A stretch of 64,000 bases of DNA. It comes from Candidatus Saccharimonadota bacterium. GTDB taxonomy: Bacteria; Patescibacteriota; Saccharimonadia; Saccharimonadales; Saccharimonadaceae. The stretch is taken from the NCBI GenBank assembly GCA_017405265.1, contig JAFRAS010000002.1, forward strand, positions 18,745-82,744, given 5' to 3'. Below, piece by piece: positions 50,796-59,348 of the stretch (its first letter is position 1; each line of letters opens with the position of its first letter). Made by a program: the position numbers and the translations under genes. Below the pieces are notes generated by a model, which had not been told where the DNA came from, made no database searches, and saw only the letters and a program-made list of their open reading frames with translations.

Positions 50796-50799
50796 TCTT

Positions 50800-50834
50800 A
50801 AAGCGGGTGAGGACTCATCTCTTCCCCGCTTTTT
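50800..50834 (+). terminator. Rho-independent terminator
   Basis: AAAGCGGG pairs with CCCGCTTT across a 17-nt loop, followed by TTGTTG, 5 bp after the stop. Confidence 0.75.
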
Positions 50835-50885
50835 GTTGTATTTTTTACAACAGCCCCTTTCCGGACCATATGTTATAATATTCTT

Positions 50886-51662
50886 ATGTTTATCCGCTGG
50901 GGCCTGAAAGGTTTTACTCTGGTCGAAGTTACTCTTGTGCTTTCGATTTCCGCCCTTTTGATGGCCGGCATCATCGCGACCATCAACGCCACTCTCCCCG
51001 CGCAATATTACTCCAGTGTCGTCAATGATTCTCTCGATTTTATGAAAAAAACTTATAGCGCCGTTCTGAACGTTCAATCGAGTTCTTACCGCTCCAAAGG
51101 TCAATCCGAATACGCCCACTACGGCAAACTCATCATCTTCGGCTCCGACAATAATGACCCCACTTCCATCCACCTTTACGACATCGTCGGCAATGTCTAT
51201 CACGTCGGCGACCCTCTACACTCCGACCTCATCCAGGCCATCTTCGGCACCAGTACCGTCGATGCCACCCGCGGCCTCGCTTCCGACATCCGCAACGTCG
51301 AAGCCGATGGTACCAACTATTTTTACAATTACGATTTTCACCTCCTCCCTATGGACGGCGCCCTCGAACTAAAAAACGGCACTAGAAAGTTCTCCATTCT
51401 CCTCATTCGCTCCCCGAAAACCGGCACCATCCACACCTACTTCACCACCGACGACATCTCCCCCGACGCCGGCGCGAGCACCAACCTCGCTGCGAAAAAC
51501 TGGAAAAAGACCACACCAGGCTCCGACACTAACGATATCGATCTCTGTATCAGCTCTTCCTACTCTTCCTATCGTCGTAATCTCCGTCTCGAGAGCGATG
51601 CCTCCACGAGCTCTTCCGTCCTCTTAGTTGATGAAAATGGAGATGATAATGTCTGTCGCTAA
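50886..51662 (+). CDS. Type IV prepilin-like protein (first of three)
   Basis: 258 residues. LKGFTLVEVTLVLSISALLMAGIIATI at residues 7-33 is a type III signal: short basic leader, G-F cleavage site, Glu at +5 and a hydrophobic helix, as in pilins and pseudopilins cleaved by PilD. The remainder is a globular head with one late cysteine pair. TATAAT 50874-50879 is 6 bp before the ATG (leaderless), while the two downstream genes depend on ribosome sites, so this is the operon's first gene. Fits a type IV pilus minor subunit. Confidence 0.85.
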   Translation: MFIRWGLKGFTLVEVTLVLSISALLMAGIIATINATLPAQYYSSVVNDSLDFMKKTYSAVLNVQSSSYRSKGQSEYAHYGKLIIFGSDNNDPTSIHLYDIVGNVYHVGDPLHSDLIQAIFGTSTVDATRGLASDIRNVEADGTNYFYNYDFHLLPMDGALELKNGTRKFSILLIRSPKTGTIHTYFTTDDISPDAGASTNLAAKNWKKTTPGSDTNDIDLCISSSYSSYRRNLRLESDASTSSSVLLVDENGDDNVCR

Positions 51663-52632
51663 AAAAGGTTTCACTATCGTCGAACTTTCCATCGCTACCG
51701 CCTTCCTTTCTGTCCTCCTGATTACGATTACGCTTTTAACTCAGCAATCCGTCAGCATTTTCCGGAAGGGAATGACTCTAAAAACCGTGAACTCCACCGG
51801 CCGCGACATTATCGACAGCCTGACCGACACCATCACCTCCTCCCCCGTCGCCGCCTTCAACTCCGACTTTTGCACCACTTACCTCCCGAACGTCCAAAAT
51901 AAGGACGTCTGCGTGAACGACGCCGGCACTCTCCTCATCTCCTCGACTCGCTACGGCAAAATCAGCGAGCGCGTCTCCGCGAACACCTATGAACCTATGT
52001 CTGCCACCGCCCCGCTCTCCGGCGTTTTTTGCACCGGCTCTTATTCTTATTTCTGGAACTCCGGCTACGCCCTGAACATCGACGACGAATACCACTCCAC
52101 TTTCGCTAGCGACCCCACCCACCTCGGCCCCTCGCTCCTCAAAGTCTCCGTCACCAACCTCGCCGGCGCCACCACCGTTTATACTCCCCGCCTTCTCCGT
52201 GTCTTCGACCCGAATCGCACCGCCTGCGTCGCCTCTCTAAAAACCACCAAAGACGGCTCCGGAAACACCCTGATTCACTACGAAAACCCCTGCCCCGCGA
52301 ATAATACCGACTCCGCCTGTAGTAAATCCGAGTCCGGCGAGCCCTACCAAACCATTTACTTAACCGGCGTCCCCGACGAGCCCATCGAACTCCTCCCCGA
52401 AACCGAAACTAACCTCGTCATGTATTCTCTGAGCACCCTGAGCCCCTCCCAGTCCTCGAACTCCAACCAAGCTCTCTATAACATCTCCTTCATCTTGGGT
52501 TCCGCCGTCGGCGGCGTGAACGTCCTCGTAAACTCCGACAACTGCGCCCCGCCGAGCTCCTACAACTCGAATTTCGACTACTGTTCCGTCAACAAATTTA
52601 ACTTCAGCATCCGCTCCGTCGGCTCGCTGTGA
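51649..52632 (+). CDS. Type IV prepilin-like protein (second of three)
   Basis: 327 residues from ATG 51649 (MSVAKKGFTIVELSIATAFLSVLLI): type III signal with K-K-G-F-T-I-V-E-L. Alternative ATG 51643 adds two residues. Overlaps the first prepilin gene by 14 bp with GGAGATGA upstream, so translation is coupled. The head domain contains several cysteines (SDFCTTYL, NKDVCVN, GVFCTGSY) likely in disulfides, consistent with the DsbA-like gene nearby. Resembles PilW-type minor pilins in size. Confidence 0.85.
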   Translation: MSVAKKGFTIVELSIATAFLSVLLITITLLTQQSVSIFRKGMTLKTVNSTGRDIIDSLTDTITSSPVAAFNSDFCTTYLPNVQNKDVCVNDAGTLLISSTRYGKISERVSANTYEPMSATAPLSGVFCTGSYSYFWNSGYALNIDDEYHSTFASDPTHLGPSLLKVSVTNLAGATTVYTPRLLRVFDPNRTACVASLKTTKDGSGNTLIHYENPCPANNTDSACSKSESGEPYQTIYLTGVPDEPIELLPETETNLVMYSLSTLSPSQSSNSNQALYNISFILGSAVGGVNVLVNSDNCAPPSSYNSNFDYCSVNKFNFSIRSVGSL

Positions 52633-52661
52633 TATAATATGAAAAAGGAGCTTATGTTATT

Positions 52662-53837
52662 ATGAAAAAATCACTCAAAGGCGCCACTTCGATTTACGTC
52701 GTCGTTTTCGTCTCTTTGATTCTCTCGATTGCCGCCGTTTCTTTCATTACTCTTATCGTTTCCGAAATCGGCACCACTATGAACAACGAACTCGCCCAGT
52801 CTGCCTATGATGCCTCTCTGGCCGGCGTCGAAGACGCGAAACTCGTCATCGTCGAATGTGCCGACGCCTACGCTAACCACAACTCGACCGACCCCGAATA
52901 CACCAAATGTTTCGGCGGCAACGGCGAAGTCGGCGTCTATCACAACACGAACTGCAACGCCATCCAAAGCTTCCTCGGCCGCGCCACCTCGAGCGGCAGT
53001 AACTCCGAAGTCCCGATCCAAGAAACCAACGTCAGCGGCAGCAACACCTCCTCCCACTACGACCAGGCCTACACCTGCGTCACCATGGTGAACATCGTCG
53101 CCGACTACCGCGCGACCCTGGGCTCCGCCCTCCCCCAAATCGTCGTCCCCCTCTCGACCCCGAACGAAATCAGAGCCGTGAAAGTCTCCTGGTACTCCTC
53201 CAACAACCACACCGACAACTATAATTACTATTCAAAATACCCTAATAGCAACCACTTCTCCACCAAGGCTCTCGATCCGCCCCTCCTCTCCTTCCAGCTC
53301 GTCCAAGCCCCCGAAACTTTCTCCCTCTCGGACTTCAGCTTCGTTTCCGACTCCGGCACCAACCACGGCACCCTCTTCCTCACCCCGAACGAAGTCAGCT
53401 CCACCGACCCGACGAAAGTCCCCGCCTCCGCTCTTGTGAAGTCGAACGATAAATCCGCCTCGAACACCCCCACTCTCGTGAACTGTAACTTAAGCCAGGA
53501 TTACGCCTGCTCCGCCATTGTCGTCCTGCCCGGCACCTTCTCCGGCGCCCCGAGAAAAAACGACAACACTCTCCTCATCCTCTCCCTCCCCTACGAACAG
53601 CCGACTACCGACCTTTCTCTCGAACTCTGCACCGATGAAAACTGCACCGCGACCACGCCTTTCGAGAACTTCCAATTCGCCATCGACTCCACCGGCCGCG
53701 CCAACGACGTCTATTCTCGCGTCGAAACCCGCGTCGAAATCCGCGACGTGAATTTCCCCTTCCCCGAATACGCCGCCGAACTCTCCGGCGACTCCTCCGG
53801 CACCGCCCTGGACAAAAACTTCATTGTCGCTTACTAA
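52662..53837 (+). CDS. PilX/GspK-like prepilin (third of three)
   Basis: 391 residues. KKSLKGATSIYVVVFVSLILSIAAVSFI is a pilin-like helix with G-A at the cleavage site and Ser/Tyr in place of the +5 Glu, as in PilX/GspK-type tip subunits, which commonly lack Glu5. The following MNNELAQSAYDASLAGVEDAK is the typical continuation. Several cysteines in the head. AAAAGGAGC precedes the ATG. Three genes of this type in a row suggest a priming complex for pilus assembly; the major pilin and motors are outside the window. Confidence 0.82.
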   Translation: MKKSLKGATSIYVVVFVSLILSIAAVSFITLIVSEIGTTMNNELAQSAYDASLAGVEDAKLVIVECADAYANHNSTDPEYTKCFGGNGEVGVYHNTNCNAIQSFLGRATSSGSNSEVPIQETNVSGSNTSSHYDQAYTCVTMVNIVADYRATLGSALPQIVVPLSTPNEIRAVKVSWYSSNNHTDNYNYYSKYPNSNHFSTKALDPPLLSFQLVQAPETFSLSDFSFVSDSGTNHGTLFLTPNEVSSTDPTKVPASALVKSNDKSASNTPTLVNCNLSQDYACSAIVVLPGTFSGAPRKNDNTLLILSLPYEQPTTDLSLELCTDENCTATTPFENFQFAIDSTGRANDVYSRVETRVEIRDVNFPFPEYAAELSGDSSGTALDKNFIVAY

Positions 53838-53886
53838 AACTTCTAAACCTCGCTTTTTCGCAGCTATAAAAAATAGTCAAGAAGTT

Positions 53887-53960
53887 TTAGCACACTTGAC
53901 AAAGGATTGCTAATTTGCTACAATAGAGGTAGTTTAGCACTCGCATTAACTGACTGCTAA
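53887..53960 (+). promoter_or_regulatory. Tandem CIRCE operators and promoter of dnaK
   Basis: Proximal CIRCE TTAGCACTC-N9-GACTGCTAA (53934-53960). A second, degenerate copy TTAGCACAC-N9-GATTGCTAA (53887-53913) covers the -35. Promoter TTGACA (53896-53901), 17 bp, TACAAT (53919-53924). HrcA should repress from both sites. Confidence 0.88.
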
Positions 53961-53976
53961 AAAAGGAGTAAAAACT

Positions 53977-55866
53977 ATGTCAAAAATCATTGGAATCGAC
54001 CTCGGCACGACGAACTCCGCCTTTGCCTACATGGTCGCCGGAAAACCAGAAGTTATTACGAACGCCGAAGGCGACCGCACGACCCCTTCCGTCGTCGCCG
54101 TCACGAAAAAAGGCGACCGCCTCGTCGGTAAAGTTGCCCAGCATCAGCGTGTCACCAATCCAAAAAATACCATATATGGTATAAAACGCCTCATCGGTCG
54201 CAAATTTGAAGATAAAGAGGTAAAAAACGACAAAGACATCGTCCCCTATAACATCGTCAAAAAGGGTGCCGGTGTCGCCGTCGAGATGGACGGGAAAGAA
54301 TATACTCCCGAAGAAATCTCCGCGATGATTTTGTCGAAAATCAAGGCCGACGCCGAAGCCTTCCTCGGCGAAAAAGTCGATGAAGCCATCATTACCGTCC
54401 CCGCCTACTTCGACGATTCTCAGCGCCAGGCGACGAAAGACGCCGGTAAAATCGCCGGTCTCGAAGTGAAGCGCATCATCAACGAGCCGACCGCCGCCGC
54501 TCTGGCCTACGGCCTCGAAAGTAAAAAGGACGAAAAAATCGCCGTCTTCGACCTCGGTGGCGGTACTTTCGATATCTCGATTTTGGAACTCGGCGACGGC
54601 GTTTTCGAAGTTATGTCCACGAATGGCGACACCCACCTTGGTGGTGAAGATTTCGATAATATTATTGTGAACTACTTCTGCGACGAGTTTAAGAACGAAA
54701 CCGGCATCGACATCAAAGGCGACGCCGCCGCGATGCAACGCGTGAAAGACGAGGCCGAGCGCGTGAAAAAGGAACTCTCCTCGACCACTTCCGTCGAAGT
54801 GAACCTCCCCTTCCTCTCCGCCGATGCTGACGGCCCGAAGCACTTCGAAACGACTTTGACTCGCGCGAAATTGGAAGAACTTGTGAAACCTCTCCTCGAG
54901 CGTCTCGCAGGACCAGTCGAAAAGGCCTTAAAGGACGCAAAACTCGACGCAAAAGACGTGAACGAAGTTGTCATGGTCGGTGGCATGACCCGCATGCCCG
55001 CCGTCGTCGAATGCGCGAAAAAGATTTTCGGTAAAGACCCGATGCAGGGTGTGAACCCGGACGAAGTCGTCGCCGTCGGCGCCGCGATTCAAGGTGGCGT
55101 CCTCCAGGGCGACGTGAAAGATGTCCTTCTCCTCGACGTTACTCCGCTCTCCCTCGGTATTGAAACCATGGGTGGCGTGAGCACGAAGCTAATCGACCGA
55201 AACACTACGATTCCGACTTCGAAATCCGAAGTCTTCTCCACCGCAAGCGACGGCCAGCCCTCGGTCGAGATTCATATTCTCCAAGGCGAGCGTGAAATGG
55301 CCGCCGACAACAAATCCCTCGGCCGCTTCATCCTGGACGGCATCGCGCCTGCTCCTCGTGGCGTCCCCCAGATTGAAGTTACCTTCAATATTGACGCGAA
55401 CGGCATCCTGAACGTCTCCGCGAAGGACAAGGGAACCGGGAAAGAGCAGAGCATCACGATTCAAAACTCCGGCAACATGAGCAAAGAAGATATCGAAAAA
55501 GCCGAAAAAGAGGCCGAAGCCCACGCCGAAGAAGATAAGAAAAAACGTGAAGCGATCGACAGTAAAAACCACCTCGAAAACTCCATTTACCAGTCCGAAA
55601 AACTCTTGAGCGACAACAAGGACAAGTTGAGCGACGACGACCAGAAGACCTTAAAAGACGCTCTCGAAACTGCGAAAGCTGTCTTGAAGGATGAGAACGC
55701 CGACAAGGACAAGTTCGACTCCGCCGTGAAAGAACTGAACGACAAGCTCATGCCCATCGGCGCGAAACTCTATCAATCCTCTTCCGACGAGAAAGCGAAT
55801 GATAAGGGAAGTGACAAGTCCGACAAATCCGACGACGCCGTCGAAGGCGAAGTGGTGGACAAATAA
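53977..55866 (+). CDS. dnaK: Chaperone DnaK (Hsp70)
   Basis: 629 residues. ATP-dependent chaperone. Seen: [81 protein letters not shown], then the substrate domain [17 protein letters not shown] and a Lys/Asp-rich lid. The C-terminus ends [17 protein letters not shown] precedes the ATG. grpE and dnaJ are not adjacent; dnaK stands alone under CIRCE control. Confidence 0.98.
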   Translation: MSKIIGIDLGTTNSAFAYMVAGKPEVITNAEGDRTTPSVVAVTKKGDRLVGKVAQHQRVTNPKNTIYGIKRLIGRKFEDKEVKNDKDIVPYNIVKKGAGVAVEMDGKEYTPEEISAMILSKIKADAEAFLGEKVDEAIITVPAYFDDSQRQATKDAGKIAGLEVKRIINEPTAAALAYGLESKKDEKIAVFDLGGGTFDISILELGDGVFEVMSTNGDTHLGGEDFDNIIVNYFCDEFKNETGIDIKGDAAAMQRVKDEAERVKKELSSTTSVEVNLPFLSADADGPKHFETTLTRAKLEELVKPLLERLAGPVEKALKDAKLDAKDVNEVVMVGGMTRMPAVVECAKKIFGKDPMQGVNPDEVVAVGAAIQGGVLQGDVKDVLLLDVTPLSLGIETMGGVSTKLIDRNTTIPTSKSEVFSTASDGQPSVEIHILQGEREMAADNKSLGRFILDGIAPAPRGVPQIEVTFNIDANGILNVSAKDKGTGKEQSITIQNSGNMSKEDIEKAEKEAEAHAEEDKKKREAIDSKNHLENSIYQSEKLLSDNKDKLSDDDQKTLKDALETAKAVLKDENADKDKFDSAVKELNDKLMPIGAKLYQSSSDEKANDKGSDKSDKSDDAVEGEVVDK

Positions 55867-55881
55867 CCCCGCCTCGCCCCG

Positions 55882-55909
55882 AAAAAGCCCCTCGAATGAG
55901 GGGCTTTTT
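55882..55909 (+). terminator. Rho-independent terminator of dnaK
   Basis: AAAGCCCCTC-GAAT-GAGGGGCTTT then TTG, 18 bp after the stop codon. Confidence 0.88.
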
Positions 55910-55919
55910 GATAATTTCG

Positions 55920-56006
55920 TGGTGGGCGGGGAGGGAATCGAACCCTCACTCCCTTGCGGGAACTAGATTTTGAGTCTGGCGCGTCTACCAATTCCGCCAC
56001 TCGCCC
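55920..56006 (-). tRNA. tRNA-Leu (CAA)
   Basis: 87 nt with encoded CCA and a class II variable arm (TTCCCGCAAGGGA). Anticodon loop CTCAAAA (CAA). Two stem mismatches are visible: A6-C67 in the acceptor and C28-A42 in the anticodon stem. TATAAT (56021-56016) lies 9 bp upstream. Confidence 0.9.
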
Positions 56007-56072
56007 AATAGTCCTATTATATCACAAAACCTCCGCTTCGAAAAGGCTTCAGGTATTTACTTTTCTCATTAC

Positions 56073-56197
56073 GGTCGCTTTCCTCAGGAAGCTTTTTTCT
56101 CGGGTCGCGTCGCGCCGGCCCGTCGTTACGGGCGGCGCGCGCTAATGCTCGGCCGTGGCCTCCGCGTTACCCGAGAAAAAACTTTCTGAGCGCGACC
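56073..56197 (+). repeat. Palindromic repeat A, copy 2 (intergenic)
   Basis: Outer arms GGTCGC and GCGACC, middle arms CTCAGGAAG..TTTTTTCTCGGGT and ACCCGAGAAAAAA..TTTCTGAG, inner hairpin GCGCCGGCCCGT/ACGGGCGGCGC. Same element as inside murE, in the opposite orientation relative to the chromosome. The outer stem differs from copy 1 by a compensated base pair. Confidence 0.85.
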
Positions 56198-56205
56198 TTT
56201 TAAGG

Positions 56206-56369
56206 GCGCAGAGAAAACTACTTTTTCGCAGGTATAAAAAAATAATCTATTTTAAAAAATTCCTCGAAACAGGCCGAGCACACGATAGTCCGTGGCACAG
56301 GCCTGCCTTGAGAGGAATTTTTTAAAGAGATTATTTTTTATAGACAAGAAAAAGTAGTTTTCTCGGAGC
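56206..56369. repeat. Long palindrome of repeat family B
   Basis: About 164 bp inverted repeat. Left arm AGAAAACTACTTTTT..TATAAAAAA..AATAATCT..AAAAAATTCCTC, right arm its near-complement ending GTAGTTTTCTCGGAGC, and a central AGGCC..GGCCT loop. MITE-like in size and symmetry. It lies between tRNA-Leu and ackA. No other gene is seen in 56007-56374. Confidence 0.75.
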
Positions 56370-56374
56370 TTCTA

Positions 56375-57568
56375 TTACAAAAGCTTCTCCGCCTTCCGAA
56401 TCATTTCCTTGAACTCATCGGTTTTGATGACATAAATCGGCTTGCTCCCTTCCGCCGCAATATTCGTCCGCCGATTCCCCTCGTCAATCCCGCGCTGATT
56501 TTTCTCTTCATCAACCTTAAACCCGAGATATTCAAATTTTTGCATACAAACTCTCCGGATTTCGTCCGACCTTTCCCCAATCGTCGCCGTGAACACAATC
56601 GCGTCAATCCCGCCGAGCGCCGCCACCATCTTCGCAATCTCCGCCTGGAGCCGATACACAAACATCGCGTGCGCTAAAGTTCCGCGTTTATCACCCTCGT
56701 CGCGGAGCCGAATAATCTCGCGCATGTCATCTGTCTGCCCCGACACGCCGAGCAGTCCGCATTTTTTATTCAAATATTCTTCAAGCTCATCATCTTCGGT
56801 AATTTTGAGCGCCCTTTTCACCGCGGTCGCCGCCGCCGGGTCCATCGATCCTGACCGCGTCGCCATCATCATTCCGGCAAGAGGCGTGTATTCCATCGAC
56901 GTGTCATGGCTCATCCCCTTAAACACCGCCGTCACGCTCGACCCCGACCCGACGTGGCAGACGACCGTCTTATCCGCGAGAATCCCCGCCTCTTTCATAT
57001 AATCCACAATCGACCCGACCGAAAGCCCGTGCGCACCGTATTTTTTAATTTCAAACTTGTCCGCGAGTTCCGTGTCAATCGCATAGTATTTCATGAGATC
57101 CGGCCGCGAGTTATGAAACTCCGAGTCCGAAATCGCAATCGTGACCACCCCCGGGAACTCCCGGCGTAGTCTCTTAATCTCCGCCGCGACCACCGGGACG
57201 TGGAGCGGCGTCCTTTTCTTCGCAATCTCGAGTTGTTCGAGACATTCTTCGTCCACAATATGGTCGTGCGAAAAATATTCCCCCGTCGCCACAATCCGAG
57301 CGAGAATGGCGTCAAGCTTCGTTACCTTCGTGAGATACCCTTCCTCCGTCAAAATCTCCGAAAGTTGCGTCGTCGTGTTCGCAAGACCGGTAAATTCGCG
57401 TTTTACTCGGTGTTTCTTCCCCTCCTCGTCTGTTAGCGTACAAATCACTTTCTCCCCCTCATACTCAAAATGCAGGGAACAAAGCAGGCTATATCCGCAA
57501 TACAGCGCATATTTCCGCGAGCTCGAGCCCGGATTAGTAATCAAAATCAACTTTTCTTTTTTTGCCAT
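56375..57568 (-). CDS. ackA: Acetate kinase family protein
   Basis: 397 residues from ATG 57568. Converts acetate + ATP to acetyl phosphate or the reverse, yielding ATP by substrate-level phosphorylation. Seen: TNPGSSSRKYALY (N-terminal phosphate loop), VCHVGSGSSVTAVFKG, MEYTPLAGMMMATRSGSMDP, and TATIGERSDEIRR. These match AckA with small deviations, notably ARIVATGEYF in place of H-R-V-V-H-G-G. A different short-chain acid substrate is possible. AAAGGAG is 5 nt before the ATG; TATAAT at 57590-57585. pta is not in the window. Confidence 0.88.
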   Translation of the reverse strand: MAKKEKLILITNPGSSSRKYALYCGYSLLCSLHFEYEGEKVICTLTDEEGKKHRVKREFTGLANTTTQLSEILTEEGYLTKVTKLDAILARIVATGEYFSHDHIVDEECLEQLEIAKKRTPLHVPVVAAEIKRLRREFPGVVTIAISDSEFHNSRPDLMKYYAIDTELADKFEIKKYGAHGLSVGSIVDYMKEAGILADKTVVCHVGSGSSVTAVFKGMSHDTSMEYTPLAGMMMATRSGSMDPAAATAVKRALKITEDDELEEYLNKKCGLLGVSGQTDDMREIIRLRDEGDKRGTLAHAMFVYRLQAEIAKMVAALGGIDAIVFTATIGERSDEIRRVCMQKFEYLGFKVDEEKNQRGIDEGNRRTNIAAEGSKPIYVIKTDEFKEMIRKAEKLL

Positions 57569-57600
57569 AAAACTCCTTTGCCTCATTATATCATATTTTT

Positions 57601-57626
57601 CGCCAATAATTACCACTCTATTGGCG
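57601..57626. repeat. Inverted repeat at the ung 3' end
   Basis: CGCCAATA (57601-57608) and TATTGGCG (57619-57626), a perfect 8-bp dyad with a 10-bp centre covering the ung stop codon. No T-tract follows on either strand, so it is not a typical terminator. Confidence 0.5.
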
Positions 57627-58257
57627 AGAGTTCGTGAGCTTTCAAAAATTCGTTACACTTCGAAAAATGATGGTTACCAAAAAAGCCAGTATGCGCGGAA
57701 AGGGGCGAAGGGTGAGGCGACTCCAAAACAAGATGTTTTTCATGGTCAATAAGGCCCGCTTTCGCGCGAGCATCTCTCCCCCAAAGCATAAAAACAAGAT
57801 GCGGCCGAGTCTCGTTCAAATATTTTATTACCGCAGTAGTAAAAGTCTCCCAGCCGCGACCGCGGTGGCTGCCGGCCTTATGTGCCTCGACCGTTAAAAC
57901 AGTGTTGAGTAGCATCACTCCCTGTTTTTGCCAATTTTCGAGGTGCCCAGTCGGGTTTTTGTGTCGCCCAACATCCGCGTCAATTTCTTTATAAATATTA
58001 ATAAGAGACGGCGGAATCGGCGCAGAATCGGGGACAGAAAAAGCGAGCCCCTCGGCGGCCCCCGGAGTGTGGTAAGGGTCCTGGCCGAGAATTACCACTT
58101 TCACGGAGTTTAAATCCGTCCAAAAAGCCCGAAAAACGAGTGCTTTCGGCGGAAAAATCGTTTTTTCGCTATACGCAGTTTTCAAAAACTCCGAAAGCTC
58201 CCGAAAATACGGCTTTTCAAATTCCGAAGTCAAAAACGGTCGCCAAGACGGGTGCAT
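57610..58257 (-). CDS. ung: Uracil-DNA glycosylase
   Basis: 215 residues, family 1 UDG that removes uracil from DNA. Seen: VVILGQDPYHTPGAAEGLAFSVP (catalytic Asp in GQDPYH), GVMLLNTVLTVE, VFMLWGRDARAK and the leucine-loop motif ESPHPSPLSAHTGFFG. Length typical. ATG 58257 is 6 bp after TGaTATAAT (TATAAT 58269-58264), so leaderless. Confidence 0.97.
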   Translation of the reverse strand: MHPSWRPFLTSEFEKPYFRELSEFLKTAYSEKTIFPPKALVFRAFWTDLNSVKVVILGQDPYHTPGAAEGLAFSVPDSAPIPPSLINIYKEIDADVGRHKNPTGHLENWQKQGVMLLNTVLTVEAHKAGSHRGRGWETFTTAVIKYLNETRPHLVFMLWGRDARAKAGLIDHEKHLVLESPHPSPLSAHTGFFGNHHFSKCNEFLKAHELSPIEW

Positions 58258-58269
58258 GAGCTAATTATA

Positions 58270-59001
58270 TCACTTCGCGGTCCAAGTTTCAGGGATAGTT
58301 TTTATATAATCGTCATAGAGATTTTCGCTCGGAGTGCCGTGTCCGAGTTTATTCGCGGCCGCGACAATTTCGTCAATGTCGTTCGTAATAGTATATATTT
58401 TCGTGTCCGGTTTCGCGATGACGCCAAGTGGTCGCATTTTCATCATGAAAAAGCGGTGGAGCGGCGCCCAAAAACTCTTGCCGTAAAGAAATAGTGGCAT
58501 TTTTGGCATTTTCCCCTCCTGCATAAGAATCAAAACCTCAGAAAATTCGTCCAAAGTCCCGAATCCGCCAGGGAAGAAAACATAAACCTTGCAAGCCATC
58601 ATTAGCATCACCTTCCGGGCAAAGAAATATTCAAATTGGAACATGTCCGTGAGATACGGATTCGGATGTTGCTCGTGAGTGAGGGTAATGTTGAGCCCGA
58701 TACTGCGCCCGCCTTTCTCGAAAGCTCCACGCGCGGCCGCCTCCATAATCCCCGGCCCACCACCAGTCACGACGGTATGATGATTTTCGGCAAGTTTTTG
58801 GCCGAGCTGGCGCGCGGCGGCGTAATAGCGACCGGACTCGGGCAGCCGAGCCGAGCCAAAAATCCCGACGCCCTGCGGAAAAGTGCGAAGTGCGCGAAGA
58901 CCGCGGTCGAGGTCGCGGGCATAAGCCCGAGCGCGTTTTTCGTCATGCACATCCAACCCCTCGAGGGTGGCGCCATAATTATCAGGAACTTCATTACTCA
59001 T
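58270..59001 (-). CDS. LOG/TIGR00730 family Rossmann protein
   Basis: 243 residues. Seen: VGIFGSARLPE, VTGGGPGIMEAAARGAFEKGG (GGGPGxM motif), and PGGFGTLDEFSEVL (PGGxGTxxE motif). These are the lysine-decarboxylase-like LOG signatures; characterised members are cytokinin riboside 5'-phosphate phosphoribohydrolases or related nucleotide phosphoribohydrolases. The true bacterial substrate is unclear. TAAAAT lies 6 bp before the ATG (leaderless). Confidence 0.9.
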   Translation of the reverse strand: MSNEVPDNYGATLEGLDVHDEKRARAYARDLDRGLRALRTFPQGVGIFGSARLPESGRYYAAARQLGQKLAENHHTVVTGGGPGIMEAAARGAFEKGGRSIGLNITLTHEQHPNPYLTDMFQFEYFFARKVMLMMACKVYVFFPGGFGTLDEFSEVLILMQEGKMPKMPLFLYGKSFWAPLHRFFMMKMRPLGVIAKPDTKIYTITNDIDEIVAAANKLGHGTPSENLYDDYIKTIPETWTAK

Positions 59002-59021
59002 ATGCTTATTTTAACACATTC

Positions 59022-59050
59022 TTTACTTTTTTCGAAATTTTTGCTAAAAT
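59022..59050 (+). promoter_or_regulatory. Promoter with hairpin leader for the 83-aa gene
   Basis: TTTACT (59022-59027), 17 bp, TAAAAT (59045-59050) with TGc. The leader begins with a GAGCG-TATT-CGCTC hairpin and ends in GAGGAGG. Confidence 0.65.
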
Positions 59051-59096
59051 AGAGCGTATTCGCTCCGGCGAAGTACATTAGAGGAGGTTTTGTTCA

Positions 59097-59348
59097 ATGA
59101 GTGAAACTGTAGGAATCATTTTTCAGCTCGGAAATTGGATGGTGGCCGAAAGGCCGCGTTCTTGCCATCCTGGCGTAAAAAGGTGGGTAGAATATTACGG
59201 CACCGATGGCATAGTCCAGATTGCGTCATACGACGAGGACCACTGCGAACGCGGTGGTCGGGACCGCACAGGCGGTCATTATCTCTGGCGGGCGATTCCT
59301 GCCGAAGTCGATTTGGTGGCGCGAGCGCCGTGGTACAAAGATGATTGA
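59097..59348 (+). CDS. Small hypothetical protein, 83 aa
   Basis: GAGGAGG ribosome site, own promoter and leader hairpin support expression. The protein is Trp/His/Cys-containing (SCHPGVKRWVEYYG; DEDHCERGGRDRTGGHYLWRA) with two Cys and three His that could bind a metal, but no known motif. The bias is G-rich on the plus strand, unlike plus-strand genes left of 57 kb. Function unknown. Confidence 0.6.
   Translation: MSETVGIIFQLGNWMVAERPRSCHPGVKRWVEYYGTDGIVQIASYDEDHCERGGRDRTGGHYLWRAIPAEVDLVARAPWYKDD

Noticed and set aside
53838..53886. Further copy of repeat family B before dnaK
   Set aside because: The CTTTTTCGCAG-CTATAAAAAATA stretch resembles part of the long palindrome, but it has no matching arm; may be chance.
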